From: Shewanella hafniensis
GTDB taxonomy: Bacteria; Pseudomonadota; Gammaproteobacteria; Enterobacterales; Shewanellaceae
Length of the DNA: 64,000 bases
Direction of reading: 5' to 3'
Assembly (NCBI RefSeq): GCF_019655335.1
Contig: NZ_BPFD01000002.1
Span: 96,299 to 160,298, forward strand
The notes under the pieces were generated by a model that worked only from the letters and a program-made list of their open reading frames with translations, was not told where the DNA came from and searched no databases. Made by a program: the position numbers and the translations under genes. Below are positions 42,418 through 52,172 of the stretch, in pieces; position 1 is the first letter of the stretch, and each line of letters starts with the position of its first letter.

Positions 42418-45158
42418 AAGGACTAATTAAAGGGAAAAGGAAGATAAAGTGGCAGAGGATTAAGACGGCCTTAGTCAGCGGCGTCATGGCCGTGCTTCCC
42501 TTGACGCCAGTGCTTTCAGTACTTGCTATGCCATCGGTACAGGCCGCCAACGCCGTGCAGGAGGCAAATCATGTCGCGCTGAATCAATTGGCCGATAAAC
42601 TTCAATTAAGTTATCAGTTAACAGCCAGTTACCTTGAAACCTGTCCCGCTAAAGAAGCCCAATGCTATCGCTCCGCCATTGAGTTAACCTTGCCCACTCA
42701 GCTATCCAACGACAAGCTATCCAGTGAAGAGCTAAATCATGGCGACTGGCAAATTTATTTCAGCCAGCTATCGCCCGTTTATTTTGTCGATGCGGGTGAC
42801 TTTAACATTGAACATATCAATGGCGATTTACACAAAATCACTGCTAAAGCCAGCTTTAAGGGCTTCGTCGCCAATCAAGTTTATCGTATTGAGTTTTATA
42901 GCAAAGGCAGCCAAATCACCCGTTCCGAGTTTATGCCAAACTTCTTTGTCGCTATGGGCGATACGGCGCAGGTCATTAAGAGCACTCAAACAAGGCGCGA
43001 TCCAGAAACAGGCTTAACCCAGCAAGACTACCTGGCGCCTTTTAATGCTGAAAAACAATTTTTACTGGCAAAAAACGATGCAACCCCCTTTGCCGATGGC
43101 CAGTATTTAGCCGAGCAATATCAAGCCTTAGCCGCAGACAAAGCACCCGACATTAGCGGCAAACTCATCCCCACGCCACTTCATAGCCAAAGCCTAAACT
43201 CGGCGCCTTTATCCCTTGCTAAAGGTTATCGACTCGCGGCTGCAACTGTCGATTTTAAGGGCCGGCAGACGGCGTTGGATTACCTCGATTCTTTAGGCTT
43301 TTCGGCCAAGGACAAAGGCACGCCGCTATTATTGCAACTCGATACTCAAGCTCCTAAAGTCGCCAGCACTGAAGCCCATGATAGTGAAATTAAAAACAGC
43401 GAAGCCTATCGGTTAACCATAACGGCCGAGCAAATCAGTATTCGAGCGGGCAGTGAAGCGGGACTCTTCTATGGCCTACAGAGCCTAGCTGGGCTGATCA
43501 GTTTAAGTGACGATCAACTGGTCGCCATCGAGATCCAAGACCAGCCTCGCTACGCTTTTCGCGGCCTACATATCGATTTAGCCCGTAACTTCCACTCGCT
43601 CGATTTTATCAAACGCATTATTCCACAGCTCGCCGCCTATAAAATCAATAAGCTGCATTTGCACTTAGCCGACGATGAAGGCTGGCGTTTAGCCATACCC
43701 GGCTTACCCGAACTGACCGATGTGGGTGCAAAACGTTGTTTCGATTTAACCGAGCAAAGCTGTTTATTGCCACAACTGGGCAGCGGCATAGCGGACGTAA
43801 ACCCCGTCGATGGCTACTTAACCGTGGCGCAATACCAAGCAATATTACAACTGGCTGATGCTCACCATATCGAAGTGATCCCTTCACTGGACATGCCGGG
43901 GCATTCACGCGCCGCGATAAAATCCATGGAAGCGCGTTATCACAATTACCTCGCCAAGGGAGACAAAGCTAAGGCGGAGGAGTTTTTACTGACTGAATTT
44001 GCAGATAAAACCCAATATTCGTCGATTCAGTATTATCACGACAATACACTCAATGTGTGCTTGGCGAGCACCTACCACTTTATCGATACTGTGATTGATG
44101 AAGTTAAAAAGATGCACCAAGCCGTAGGCGTTCCCTTAGTGCATTACCACATAGGTGCCGATGAAACCGCGGGCGCTTGGGTCGACTCTCCAGCGTGTAT
44201 CGCAATGAAGCAACAAAAAACCGATGAGTTAGCCGGACTGCATTCGCTCAATGGTTACTTTATCGAGCGCGTCGCTAACATGTTGGCAGAAAAAGGGATT
44301 ATTGCCGCAGGTTGGAATGATGGCATGGGTGAAGTTCGCCCCGAAAACATGCCCGCCCAAGTGCAATCTAATGCTTGGTCGCTGATTTCGGATAACGGTC
44401 ATCAAATCGCCCATAAGCAAGCCAATTTAGGCTGGAAGGTGGTGATCTCAACGCCGGAAGTCACCTATTTTGATTTCCCCTATGCTAGCCATCCAGATGA
44501 GCGCGGCAATCATTGGGCCTCGAGGGGGATTGACAGTTTTAAGGTGTTTAGCTTTATGCCAGACAACCTGCCCGCCCACGCCGAGCGCTGGCGCAACACG
44601 CTTAATCAGCCCTTTACCTCAGATGATACTCAAAGCCAATTGCATGCTGGCCACGGTTTTTATGGCCTACAGGGGCATCTTTGGAGCGAAATGGTGCAAT
44701 CGGATGAGCAAGCAGAGTACATGTTATTCCCGCGTATGATAGCCCTCGCCGAACGGGCATGGCATAGGGCGCCATGGGAATTAGCCTATGATTATCAAGG
44801 TAAAATCTATAGTCAGCAAACTCAACATTTTGCCCGCCAACTCAATGGCCAAGCCGAGCAAGTGCTCAAACAGGATTGGCAAACCTTCGCCGCGGTTTAC
44901 GCCAATAAAGTACAACCTAAGTTAGCAAAAGCGGGGATTTTCTACCGCATAGCACCGCCTGGAATACGTGTTGAACATCAGCAGTTAGTGCTCAATAGCT
45001 TGTATCCCAATGCCGAGCTGGAATACCAACTCGACTCAGGACCTTGGCTAAGCTACCGCCATGCTTTCAAGCTTAATGATGTCAAACACATCCGCGCCAG
45101 AGTCAAAGATGGCACGCGTTATTCTCGCTCATCGACTTGGCAAAATCCCCGCGAATGA
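42414..45158 (+). CDS. GH20 beta-N-acetylhexosaminidase, secreted/periplasmic
   Basis: 914 residues. Long signal sequence (KRKIKWQRIKTALVSGVMA...VLAMPSVQAA) with AAAAGGA (42398-42404) 9 bases before the GTG start; ATG 42486 is an alternative. An N-terminal carbohydrate-binding/chitobiase-like region precedes the GH20 barrel: RGLHIDLARNFHSLDFIKRI, HLADDEGWRLAIPGLPELT and YHIGADETAGAW with the catalytic Asp583-Glu584 pair, WNDGMGEV and GLQGHLWSEMV. It ends in a short Ig-like domain of the chitobiase C-terminal type. It releases GlcNAc from chitobiose-type oligosaccharides. Confidence 0.93.
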   Translation: MKGLIKGKRKIKWQRIKTALVSGVMAVLPLTPVLSVLAMPSVQAANAVQEANHVALNQLADKLQLSYQLTASYLETCPAKEAQCYRSAIELTLPTQLSNDKLSSEELNHGDWQIYFSQLSPVYFVDAGDFNIEHINGDLHKITAKASFKGFVANQVYRIEFYSKGSQITRSEFMPNFFVAMGDTAQVIKSTQTRRDPETGLTQQDYLAPFNAEKQFLLAKNDATPFADGQYLAEQYQALAADKAPDISGKLIPTPLHSQSLNSAPLSLAKGYRLAAATVDFKGRQTALDYLDSLGFSAKDKGTPLLLQLDTQAPKVASTEAHDSEIKNSEAYRLTITAEQISIRAGSEAGLFYGLQSLAGLISLSDDQLVAIEIQDQPRYAFRGLHIDLARNFHSLDFIKRIIPQLAAYKINKLHLHLADDEGWRLAIPGLPELTDVGAKRCFDLTEQSCLLPQLGSGIADVNPVDGYLTVAQYQAILQLADAHHIEVIPSLDMPGHSRAAIKSMEARYHNYLAKGDKAKAEEFLLTEFADKTQYSSIQYYHDNTLNVCLASTYHFIDTVIDEVKKMHQAVGVPLVHYHIGADETAGAWVDSPACIAMKQQKTDELAGLHSLNGYFIERVANMLAEKGIIAAGWNDGMGEVRPENMPAQVQSNAWSLISDNGHQIAHKQANLGWKVVISTPEVTYFDFPYASHPDERGNHWASRGIDSFKVFSFMPDNLPAHAERWRNTLNQPFTSDDTQSQLHAGHGFYGLQGHLWSEMVQSDEQAEYMLFPRMIALAERAWHRAPWELAYDYQGKIYSQQTQHFARQLNGQAEQVLKQDWQTFAAVYANKVQPKLAKAGIFYRIAPPGIRVEHQQLVLNSLYPNAELEYQLDSGPWLSYRHAFKLNDVKHIRARVKDGTRYSRSSTWQNPRE

Positions 45159-45173
45159 TTCATCGCAAAAAAG

Positions 45174-45197
45174 TCGGCCATCACAAGTGATGGCCGA
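45174..45197. terminator. Hairpin after hexosaminidase
   Basis: Perfect 11-bp inverted repeat TCGGCCATCAC / GTGATGGCCGA with a 2-nt centre; A6 on its left side gives a T-run on the minus strand. No minus-strand gene ends here, so on the plus strand it probably acts as a 3'-end structure. Confidence 0.65.
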
Positions 45198-45411
45198 TAC
45201 ATTAATTAGCTATTTAATTAATGCCGCTGGTCGATAGGTTAAGTCTAAGCTTAACGCTCTTAAATTGAGGCTTTTCAATCACAACGCAACTCAGGCTATA
45301 ATCTCAGTATTCGCGAGCACACTGTACCAGTGCAACACGCTGCCTGTGCAATGCGCTTTATCGGTGACTGTTCACCATAAAATTTTATCTAACCTAAGGA
45401 TCCACCTGCCG

Positions 45412-45654
45412 ATGACAACTGCTTCGACTAGCCCCTTTGCCGTGTTAAATCAAACCACTGCAACCTCGTTTAATGAGCAGAAAAATCTGATTAAACGGGT
45501 ATTTAAAGGTAAGCCAGTGCAATGTCCCAGCTGTAAACAGACACTTAAAGTCATATTGCCAGAGCAGGCAAAAGCCGAACAAGCCGCAGGAATATACTGT
45601 GCCAAGGGCTGTACTGATATCGAGCTGGATATGGAAGCCGTCGCGGGACTCTAG
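45412..45654 (+). CDS. Small zinc-ribbon-like protein
   Basis: 80 residues, MTTASTSPFAVLNQTT..., containing CPSCKQTL and CAKGC; four cysteines in two knuckles, the pattern of a zinc ribbon. The ATG at 45412 follows AAGGA at 45396-45400 (11 bases). The frame is open upstream to 45265 but that portion looks non-coding. I do not recognise the family. Confidence 0.7.
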   Translation: MTTASTSPFAVLNQTTATSFNEQKNLIKRVFKGKPVQCPSCKQTLKVILPEQAKAEQAAGIYCAKGCTDIELDMEAVAGL

Positions 45655-45804
45655 CAAATTAGAATCAACACTTTTGACTTAAAACTTTGTAATTAACACT
45701 ACGGCGGTATCAAAAATAACTCGCCGTAGCAGCACTAATTGCTTAGCTATTTATTGACATTGTTCGTACGAAATTCAATCTTTTCAAGACTCAATTCTTG
45801 ATAA

Positions 45805-46431
45805 TCAAGACACTTGCCATTGCCATTCAAGCAAAGGTTCAGCACTCGCTTGCAAACCCCGGCTCAGCGTCACGTTGAATACACTTTTAGCGGGAATACT
45901 TCCCACGCCCTTGGGCGTGCCTGTCATCACAATATCGCCGTCATCGAGACTGATAAAGGCTTGCAGCTCAGATAAAATAGTCTGAGGTTTGTAGATCATT
46001 AAATCGATATATCCCTCTTGCACCAAGTTGTCGTTGATACTCAAGGTAAAATGCAGCGGCGCCTCGGCATCATCAATCGCCACAAAGGGACTGAATAATG
46101 CCGCACCATCGAAGGCCTTTGCCCGTTCCCAAGGTAGTCCCTTGACTTTTAACTTGCTTTGTAAATCACGTTTAGTGAGATCTAAGCCAATGGCAACGCT
46201 GCTAAAACGGCCATCTTGAAACATAAAACACAGCTCGGTTTCATAGTGCAAGGTTTCACCTTGATGCTCAGCAAGCAGTACAGTCGAAATCGCCGAATTG
46301 GGCTTTAAAAACACCACCATGTCATCGGGTATGTCATTGCCTAACTCATGGATATGGTCGACATAATTACGTCCAATGCAGACAATTTTTGTCGGTACGA
46401 TACGCTTTTCACCCAACACGACTGATTTCAT
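45805..46431 (-). CDS. Fumarylacetoacetate hydrolase-family protein
   Basis: 208 residues from ATG 46431 (AAGGA site; TTG 46437 is an unlikely alternative). FAH-fold signatures: KIVCIGRNYVDHIHELG at the start, FLKPNSAI, YETELCFMF (metal-binding Glu), and GDIVMTGTPKGVG near the end. Similar to YcgM-type acylpyruvase/oxaloacetate-tautomerase enzymes that act on 2,4-diketo acids. The substrate is not deducible. Single gene. Confidence 0.85.
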   Translation of the reverse strand: MKSVVLGEKRIVPTKIVCIGRNYVDHIHELGNDIPDDMVVFLKPNSAISTVLLAEHQGETLHYETELCFMFQDGRFSSVAIGLDLTKRDLQSKLKVKGLPWERAKAFDGAALFSPFVAIDDAEAPLHFTLSINDNLVQEGYIDLMIYKPQTILSELQAFISLDDGDIVMTGTPKGVGSIPAKSVFNVTLSRGLQASAEPLLEWQWQVS

Positions 46432-46638
46432 TTTCAATCCTTTTAAGATACGGTCGAGATTATTTTTAAATAATCAAACCAAGAAGTTAACCTTAACTAG
46501 CGCTAAACTCTCAATAGAAAAATTCACTTTACTTGTGACGAACTCTGCTACACTTGAATTAATATTTCAATAAAAACAGCGATCTAATCATTATTAAACC
46601 CATTTTACAGGGACAGTCCTAGAAGAGGTTTTCGCACT

Positions 46639-48666
46639 ATGTTGACGCTTACCATAAAACAAAAAATCATATTTAGCTTTAGTGCCATCGGCGCGCTGCT
46701 CATCGCTGGCAGTAGCTTCTTCTATTATTCACTCTCACAAGTACAAACCGCCTATCAAAATATCGAAACCTTAGCCGTACCCGTGCAAAAGCAGAGTAAT
46801 AGCTTACAACTGGTGCTGTTAAAAATGTCACGCCTTGCCACCTTGGCCCACAGCCAGCAAGACACAGCCGCCTTAACCAAAAGCCAGCAAGCATTTACGG
46901 CGCTGCAGAAGAAATATCAAAGTATCGAAAATGAGTTAATTGAACGAGTCGCTGATCAGCCTAAAATGCAGACTTCTCTAGATGAAGCAAAAGCAAGATA
47001 CCAAGCCTATTTGCAACAAAGCCAGGCCATGTTTAGCGCGAAACTCGCCAATGAACATGCAAAGCAGCAATACCAACAACTCTTTAAGCGCTTTAACGAT
47101 GCCAAGACCAACGCCAGTAATGCGATGATCGATCTCGAAACCCTGTCCATCCCCGATAATCCCACTCTGCTCGAAGAGATTGTCGGTACAGGCACGCGTA
47201 TCGACGACATGTTGTATACGCTAACCAACACTATGGGAGAGCTGATCCACACTCAAAGTTTGGAGGTGATCCAATCGCACCAGCAAGATGTCGGTATTTT
47301 ACTGGGGAACCTCACCACTAACTTTACTTTTTTAAAACAACAAACTGATGGGCTTGATACCTTAGGCTTGCTGCAAACCTTCGAACAGCAATATGCGATT
47401 ATCAATACCTTACTCGCGGCGCCTGCCGAGCTTTATAAAGCACAAGAAGCCGTGGTTGAAGCACTGCGACAATCAGAGCAGCATTACCTCGATGCCGATA
47501 AAGAATTTAACGCCAGTAACCTCGCTTTAGACAAGTTAATCACCTTAGCCGACCGCCGATTTAGCAGCCTGCAAAACATTGCCAGCGATGCCATTGAGCA
47601 AGGGCAAACCTTAGCGATAGTGCTCGCCATAATGTTTATCCTTATGGTGAGTTTTATTTCCTTCTTTACCTCCAAGGCCATGCTCAATCCATTAGCCTTA
47701 GTGAATGGCGCGCTGGCGAGCATCGCCCGTGGGGATTTATCTAAACGCATTCATAAACGCCATGACGATGAATTTGGCACCCTAATTGATAACATGAATA
47801 CCTTGAGTGACGACCTTGCCAAGCTACTCACCAATATCAGCCAAAATGCCCATTCACTGGACAGCTCTGCCACCCAAACCAACGAGCAAGGCCAGCGTAT
47901 CGCCAATGCAGCAACTGCGCAAATCAGCCGTGTCGATGAAACAAAAGCCTTAGCAGAACAGATGTTTACCAGTTCAAGTTTAGTGACCGAACAGGCCAGT
48001 GAATCGGCTAAACAAATCAGCCAAGCCTCTAAATACGGTAATCAAGTGAAGCAAATTGCCGATGATAATCGCACCAAAATTGCTGAGCTGAGTGCCCGTT
48101 TAAGTAGTTCGGTTGAGGTCATGTCTCGCTTAAGCATTCAAAGCGATAATATTGGCAGCATTTTAACCACCATTAGCAGCATTGCCGAGCAAACCAATTT
48201 GTTGGCTCTGAACGCCGCCATTGAAGCCGCCAGAGCAGGGGAACATGGGCGGGGTTTTGCCGTCGTGGCCGATGAAGTGCGATCCCTTGCCTCACGCACC
48301 CAAGCCGCCACCGCTGAAATTCAAACCATGATCACGGCCCTGCAAAAAGAAACCTCAATGGCAGCGAATGCGATTACCACAGGCCAAAATCAAGCAAACG
48401 AGTGTGTCGGACAAAGCCAAAATCTGCAGGATGCTATCGCCCACATAGAAAGCACTTTGCATACACTCAATGACATGAGTCTAGAAATCACCCACGCCGC
48501 CCACGAGCAGTTAGATTACAGTCAACGTATTGAATCGAGCATGAGCGAGGCGGCGCAAGCAGCGGATCAAAATGCCAATGAAGCCATGGACATGGCCAAA
48601 CGCAGCAACGAAGTCACCACGCTTGCCCATTCACTCACCAGCTCAGTGGAACGGTTTAAACTCTAG
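46639..48666 (+). CDS. Methyl-accepting chemotaxis protein
   Basis: 675 residues. First membrane helix near 10-30 ([21 protein letters not shown]), a helical periplasmic ligand domain of about 290 residues, second helix around 325-345 ([19 protein letters not shown]), HAMP domain ([23 protein letters not shown]), then the signalling helix with [38 protein letters not shown] from residue 517. No C-terminal CheR-docking pentapeptide is visible. The ligand is unknown. No chemotaxis neighbours. Confidence 0.93.
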   Translation: MLTLTIKQKIIFSFSAIGALLIAGSSFFYYSLSQVQTAYQNIETLAVPVQKQSNSLQLVLLKMSRLATLAHSQQDTAALTKSQQAFTALQKKYQSIENELIERVADQPKMQTSLDEAKARYQAYLQQSQAMFSAKLANEHAKQQYQQLFKRFNDAKTNASNAMIDLETLSIPDNPTLLEEIVGTGTRIDDMLYTLTNTMGELIHTQSLEVIQSHQQDVGILLGNLTTNFTFLKQQTDGLDTLGLLQTFEQQYAIINTLLAAPAELYKAQEAVVEALRQSEQHYLDADKEFNASNLALDKLITLADRRFSSLQNIASDAIEQGQTLAIVLAIMFILMVSFISFFTSKAMLNPLALVNGALASIARGDLSKRIHKRHDDEFGTLIDNMNTLSDDLAKLLTNISQNAHSLDSSATQTNEQGQRIANAATAQISRVDETKALAEQMFTSSSLVTEQASESAKQISQASKYGNQVKQIADDNRTKIAELSARLSSSVEVMSRLSIQSDNIGSILTTISSIAEQTNLLALNAAIEAARAGEHGRGFAVVADEVRSLASRTQAATAEIQTMITALQKETSMAANAITTGQNQANECVGQSQNLQDAIAHIESTLHTLNDMSLEITHAAHEQLDYSQRIESSMSEAAQAADQNANEAMDMAKRSNEVTTLAHSLTSSVERFKL

Positions 48667-48822
48667 TGAGTTTAGATATTTGGGCATGTCGAAAATGGCA
48701 TTCGTAGGATGACTAGGCAGAAGTTAGCGAAGTAAAAATAAGCACTTAAAAAGGATCACTGAAGTCGCAAAACCATCTTAGCGACTTCTGTGGCTGTATA
48801 TCCAATGCCAACAAGTTTGCGG

Positions 48823-49836
48823 TTAAGCATATTCCATCAAAAATTCATCGAGCTGTTCATTGGCCATTTCAATTTCGTCGCCTTCAAACTGGGCGATATG
48901 GAACATGCCCTCGCCTTCGTTAGTAACGGGAATATTGCTGATCCCTATGATGATGCCGTCGGTTGGTGCACGAATCGCCACACTATCACCGCCGTGGGGG
49001 CTGACGATATGGGCGATAATATAACCCTTAGTCACCCGCTGGCCGAGCTTAAGCTTCATATTCACTAAACCATCGGACTCACTGCGCACCCAGTAACTGC
49101 GAATAGCGCTGACACTCGACCCCTTATTAGTCACCCGCCCTTTTAACATGCCTAAACTGCGCATCACATTGAGCACGCCCTTAAGGCCAGATTTTATCGA
49201 CAATTCACTGAAACGTAGCGCCTCGCCCGCCTCGTACAAAATACACGGAATGCCCTGCTGATTAGCATAACCCCGCATGGAAACACTGCGCGCTTTTGAA
49301 TGCATAATCAGCGGTGCACCAAAGGCATTCGCCATAGCCAGCATAGTCTCATCGCTGGTATCACAGCGAATTTGCGGCAAGTTGTCTCTGTGAATCGCGC
49401 CCGTATGTAAATCAATCACATGGGTTGCATGGACTAATAACTGAGTGGCAAACAGGTTGGCTAACCGGCTTGCTAGTGCCCCTTTACTGGAACCTGGGAA
49501 GCAACGGTTGAGATCGCGTCTATCGGGTAAATAACGGGATTGTTGAATAAAACCAAACACATTCACAATCGGCACCACAATCAAGGTGCCCGTCAGATTC
49601 TTGGGATTGACTCTGGCTAATAGTCGCCGACAAATCTCGATACCATTGAGTTCATCCCCATGAATGGCGGCGCAAACCAGTAAAGTTGGGCCAGGTTTGG
49701 CCCCGTGAAACACTTCTACATGAATATCGAGTTGCGTATCGGTATACAACTTAGCGGCGGCCAGCTTGATCCCCAATTGAGTCCCTGCTGTGACTCGTTT
49801 ACCTGCTAATTCAAATGCTTCACGTCTTTTTACCAT
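48823..49836 (-). CDS. Succinylglutamate desuccinylase/aspartoacylase-family protein
   Basis: 337 residues. Zinc-carboxypeptidase-like (M14) motif HGDE with His59 and Glu62, third ligand His144 (IDLHTG), and catalytic-type Glu202 (YEAGE). The C-terminal part (about 230-320: GYIIAHIVSPHGGDSVAIRAPTDGI) is a biotin-attachment-like barrel, as in AstE-related deacylases. Similar genes next to rimK-type ligases act on N-acyl or poly-glutamate substrates; none is adjacent here. It is not the arginine-pathway AstE by context. Single gene on the minus strand. Confidence 0.85.
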   Translation of the reverse strand: MVKRREAFELAGKRVTAGTQLGIKLAAAKLYTDTQLDIHVEVFHGAKPGPTLLVCAAIHGDELNGIEICRRLLARVNPKNLTGTLIVVPIVNVFGFIQQSRYLPDRRDLNRCFPGSSKGALASRLANLFATQLLVHATHVIDLHTGAIHRDNLPQIRCDTSDETMLAMANAFGAPLIMHSKARSVSMRGYANQQGIPCILYEAGEALRFSELSIKSGLKGVLNVMRSLGMLKGRVTNKGSSVSAIRSYWVRSESDGLVNMKLKLGQRVTKGYIIAHIVSPHGGDSVAIRAPTDGIIIGISNIPVTNEGEGMFHIAQFEGDEIEMANEQLDEFLMEYA

Positions 49837-49963
49837 GGCAACTCCCTTGTACTATCGAATGTTGTCCCGCGCGGCTGACTCATATTGGCTAATAGCGCTC
49901 GGCTATCGCTTATCGCCAGATGTCTAACACTAGAAACTAAAACTCACGTGAAGTTTAAACGAT

Positions 49964-50602
49964 TTATTGCGGCTCAAATTGGTTCAACCAAGATTTTAAA
50001 ATCTGCAACAACATAGGCCTATCTTCTACGCTCACGCCCGCTAACAGCGCACTCTGACATTGAATATGCTGCGGCAATGCCTTATCAATGAGCGCCTTAC
50101 CCTCAGCAGTTAACGAGACATGGACGGCGCGGCGATCTTCCTTACTGTGCTCCCGCTCAATCAGCCCCTTATTTTCGAGTCTGTCTAAACGACTGGTCAT
50201 AGCGCCAGAACTTAGCATCATGCTCTGATAAAGTTGCGAAGGCGAGAGGGTAAACGGCTCTCCCGATCGCCTTAACGTCGCGAGCACATCGAACTCGCCC
50301 TGACCTAAGCCAAATTCGCCATGGCATTGCAGCAACACCACTTCGATATATTTCGTTAAACGCGCGATTCGCCCAAGCACAGCCATAGGGATCAAATCCT
50401 CAGTCACCCCTTGTTGCTGCCATTGGCCAACAATATTATCCAAACCATCTTGTCTATCCAGGCCATCTGCTTTGGTGTTCGAAGCCGCTTGGTCTTTATT
50501 CGAAGGACTCGCGTTTTTATCCGCTGAACTCGCGTTAGTACCCGAAGGACTCGCATTAGTAACCGCAGGATTCGTGTGAGTGAGTGTCATTTTCGCTGTC
50601 AT
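49964..50602 (-). CDS. MarR-family regulator
   Basis: 212 residues. N-terminal tail of about 50 residues rich in Asn/Ser/Ala with heptapeptide repeats (NASPSGT, NASSADK, NASPSNK), then a MarR winged helix: LSPSQLYQSMMLSSGAMTSRLDRLENKGLIEREHSKEDRRAVHVSLT. It is divergent from an MFS transporter (start 50833). Two matching sites lie in the shared region, the nearer one overlapping its own ribosome-binding area, so autorepression is probable. The tail repeats correspond to four degenerate 21-bp DNA units (50497-50580). Confidence 0.9.
   Translation of the reverse strand: MTAKMTLTHTNPAVTNASPSGTNASSADKNASPSNKDQAASNTKADGLDRQDGLDNIVGQWQQQGVTEDLIPMAVLGRIARLTKYIEVVLLQCHGEFGLGQGEFDVLATLRRSGEPFTLSPSQLYQSMMLSSGAMTSRLDRLENKGLIEREHSKEDRRAVHVSLTAEGKALIDKALPQHIQCQSALLAGVSVEDRPMLLQILKSWLNQFEPQ
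50497..50580 (-). repeat. Four degenerate 21-bp repeats in the MarR gene
   Basis: Units at 50497-50517, 50518-50538, 50539-50559 and 50560-50580 have the form TAyyCGAAGGACTCGCGTTAG with mismatches; they encode 7-residue N-A-S-P/S repeats. Confidence 0.8.
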
Positions 50603-50607
50603 AGCTT

Positions 50608-50690
50608 TATCTCAATATAAAGATTCTTTACATCATTCTTTACATCTTAGTCATTTTCTCGCAGAATTAAAATATCTTTATATCGAGATA
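50608..50690. promoter_or_regulatory. Two inverted copies of a TATCTCrATATAAAGAT site (MarR operator)
   Basis: TATCTCAATATAAAGAT at 50608-50624 matches, in reverse complement, ATCTTTATATCGAGATA at 50674-50690; 16 of 17 positions agree. The first is within the last 22 bases before the MarR ATG, the second about 140 bases before the transporter ATG. Position and divergent arrangement make these likely MarR binding sites. Confidence 0.65.
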
Positions 50691-50832
50691 CATCTGAAAG
50701 AGATTCTTTTTAAATTGTAGTGGTGTAGTTTCAACCTACTGTTGTTGAAAGGAAATCATCATAAGTATGCTAAATGCTGCTACAAATCACTTTTTCAGCA
50801 AATCAAACTCAGCTTATTTTTGGAGACAATCC

Positions 50833-52038
50833 ATGCGATCCCCCCTGACAGAGAAAGCGAATTTATTGCTGCTCGGACTCGCGTTCATCCTTATTGGTCT
50901 AAATCTACGACCCATTCTCGCCTCCGTTGGGCCTTTACTACCCAGCATACAAAAGGATATCAGTTTAAGTTTTACCTTAGCGTCTATGCTGACATTGCTG
51001 CCCGTGCTTGCTATGGGACTGGGTTGTTTTGCAGGCTTTAGTATCGCCAAACGCTTAGGATTCAATACCGTAATGACAGGATCATTGCTACTGCTGATCG
51101 CCGCTACTGCAATGCGCTTCTGGGCGATAGATGCCAATTGGCTTATCTGCTCGGCATTACTGGCAGGGGTCGCAATCGCCCTCATTCAAACCATAATGCC
51201 CGCCATGATTAAGCTTAATTTCGGTGAACGGGTCCCCTTAATGATGGGGCTTTACGTCACCGCCATTATGGGCGGCGCCGCATTAGCGGCGAGCAGTGCG
51301 CCTTTTATCGGGATGAACTTAGGTTGGCGAGCGGGTCTAGGTCATTGGACTTGGTTAGGCATATTCGCACTCGTGCTGTGGCTCCTGATTAAACATAAAG
51401 CCGCATTACCGAGCCAAGCAAAAGAGCAAGCTTTGCAACTTAACTTTTGGCGTTTTCGTCGCAGTTGGTTATTGGCGATATTTTTTGCTTTAGGTACAAG
51501 CTGTTATGTCTGCGTGCTTGCATGGTTAGCCCCCTACGCGGTCGAGCTAGGTTATAGCCAGACTCAATCTGGATTAGTGTTAGGTTTCTTAACCAGCATG
51601 GAAGTGATCGCGGGCTTAGTATTTCCTTGGCTTGCCAGCAAGTCGACGGACAGACGCGCTATAATAGCCCTACTGTGCTTGCTGCAACTCATCGGTTTTA
51701 TGGGACTGGCACTCGCCCCTCAAGTGTCGCTATTTTTATGGGCGGGACTGGCAGGATTAGGCATAAGCGGGATTTTTCCACTCGGATTAATTGTGACTAT
51801 GGATCATCAACAAAATCCGATGTTAGCGGGTAAATTAACCGCCTTTGTACAAGGTGTGGGATATACGATTGCCGCCATTTCGCCTTGGATTGCCGGATTA
51901 ATTCGCGATAATTTCAACAGCTTTAACAGTGCTTGGTTATTACTCGGTGGCATCAGCCTGATGGCGTGGATACTATCTTGGCAATTTAATCCGCAGGGTT
52001 ATGCACGCCAATATCAAGTCGCGCGCTGCGTATCTTAA
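50833..52038 (+). CDS. MFS transporter (CynX/NimT-like)
   Basis: 401 residues from the ATG at 50833 (MRSPLTEKANLLLLGL), which has GGAGA six bases upstream; an upstream ATG at 50767 lacks one. Twelve membrane segments; LNLRPILASVGPLLPSIQKDI in the first loop is characteristic of the CynX/NimT (cyanate/nitroimidazole) group of exporters. Divergent from MarR, which probably controls it. The substrate is unknown. Confidence 0.85.
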   Translation: MRSPLTEKANLLLLGLAFILIGLNLRPILASVGPLLPSIQKDISLSFTLASMLTLLPVLAMGLGCFAGFSIAKRLGFNTVMTGSLLLLIAATAMRFWAIDANWLICSALLAGVAIALIQTIMPAMIKLNFGERVPLMMGLYVTAIMGGAALAASSAPFIGMNLGWRAGLGHWTWLGIFALVLWLLIKHKAALPSQAKEQALQLNFWRFRRSWLLAIFFALGTSCYVCVLAWLAPYAVELGYSQTQSGLVLGFLTSMEVIAGLVFPWLASKSTDRRAIIALLCLLQLIGFMGLALAPQVSLFLWAGLAGLGISGIFPLGLIVTMDHQQNPMLAGKLTAFVQGVGYTIAAISPWIAGLIRDNFNSFNSAWLLLGGISLMAWILSWQFNPQGYARQYQVARCVS

Positions 52039-52090
52039 GTACCTAATCGGGTGGAATGGCGCAGCAGTTTACGGGAATAATGTCGGCATA

Positions 52091-52130
52091 AAAAAACCGC
52101 CATGTCGATTAACGAGCATGGCGGCTTTTT
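52091..52130. terminator. Bidirectional terminator between MFS and YjdM genes
   Basis: Stem CCGCCATG / CATGGCGG with a 12-nt loop, A-run on the left and T-run on the right, between convergent genes. Confidence 0.9.
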
Positions 52131-52172
52131 ATGGTGTGCGGCTCGATAAATCGAGCCCACACTAGGTTGAAC

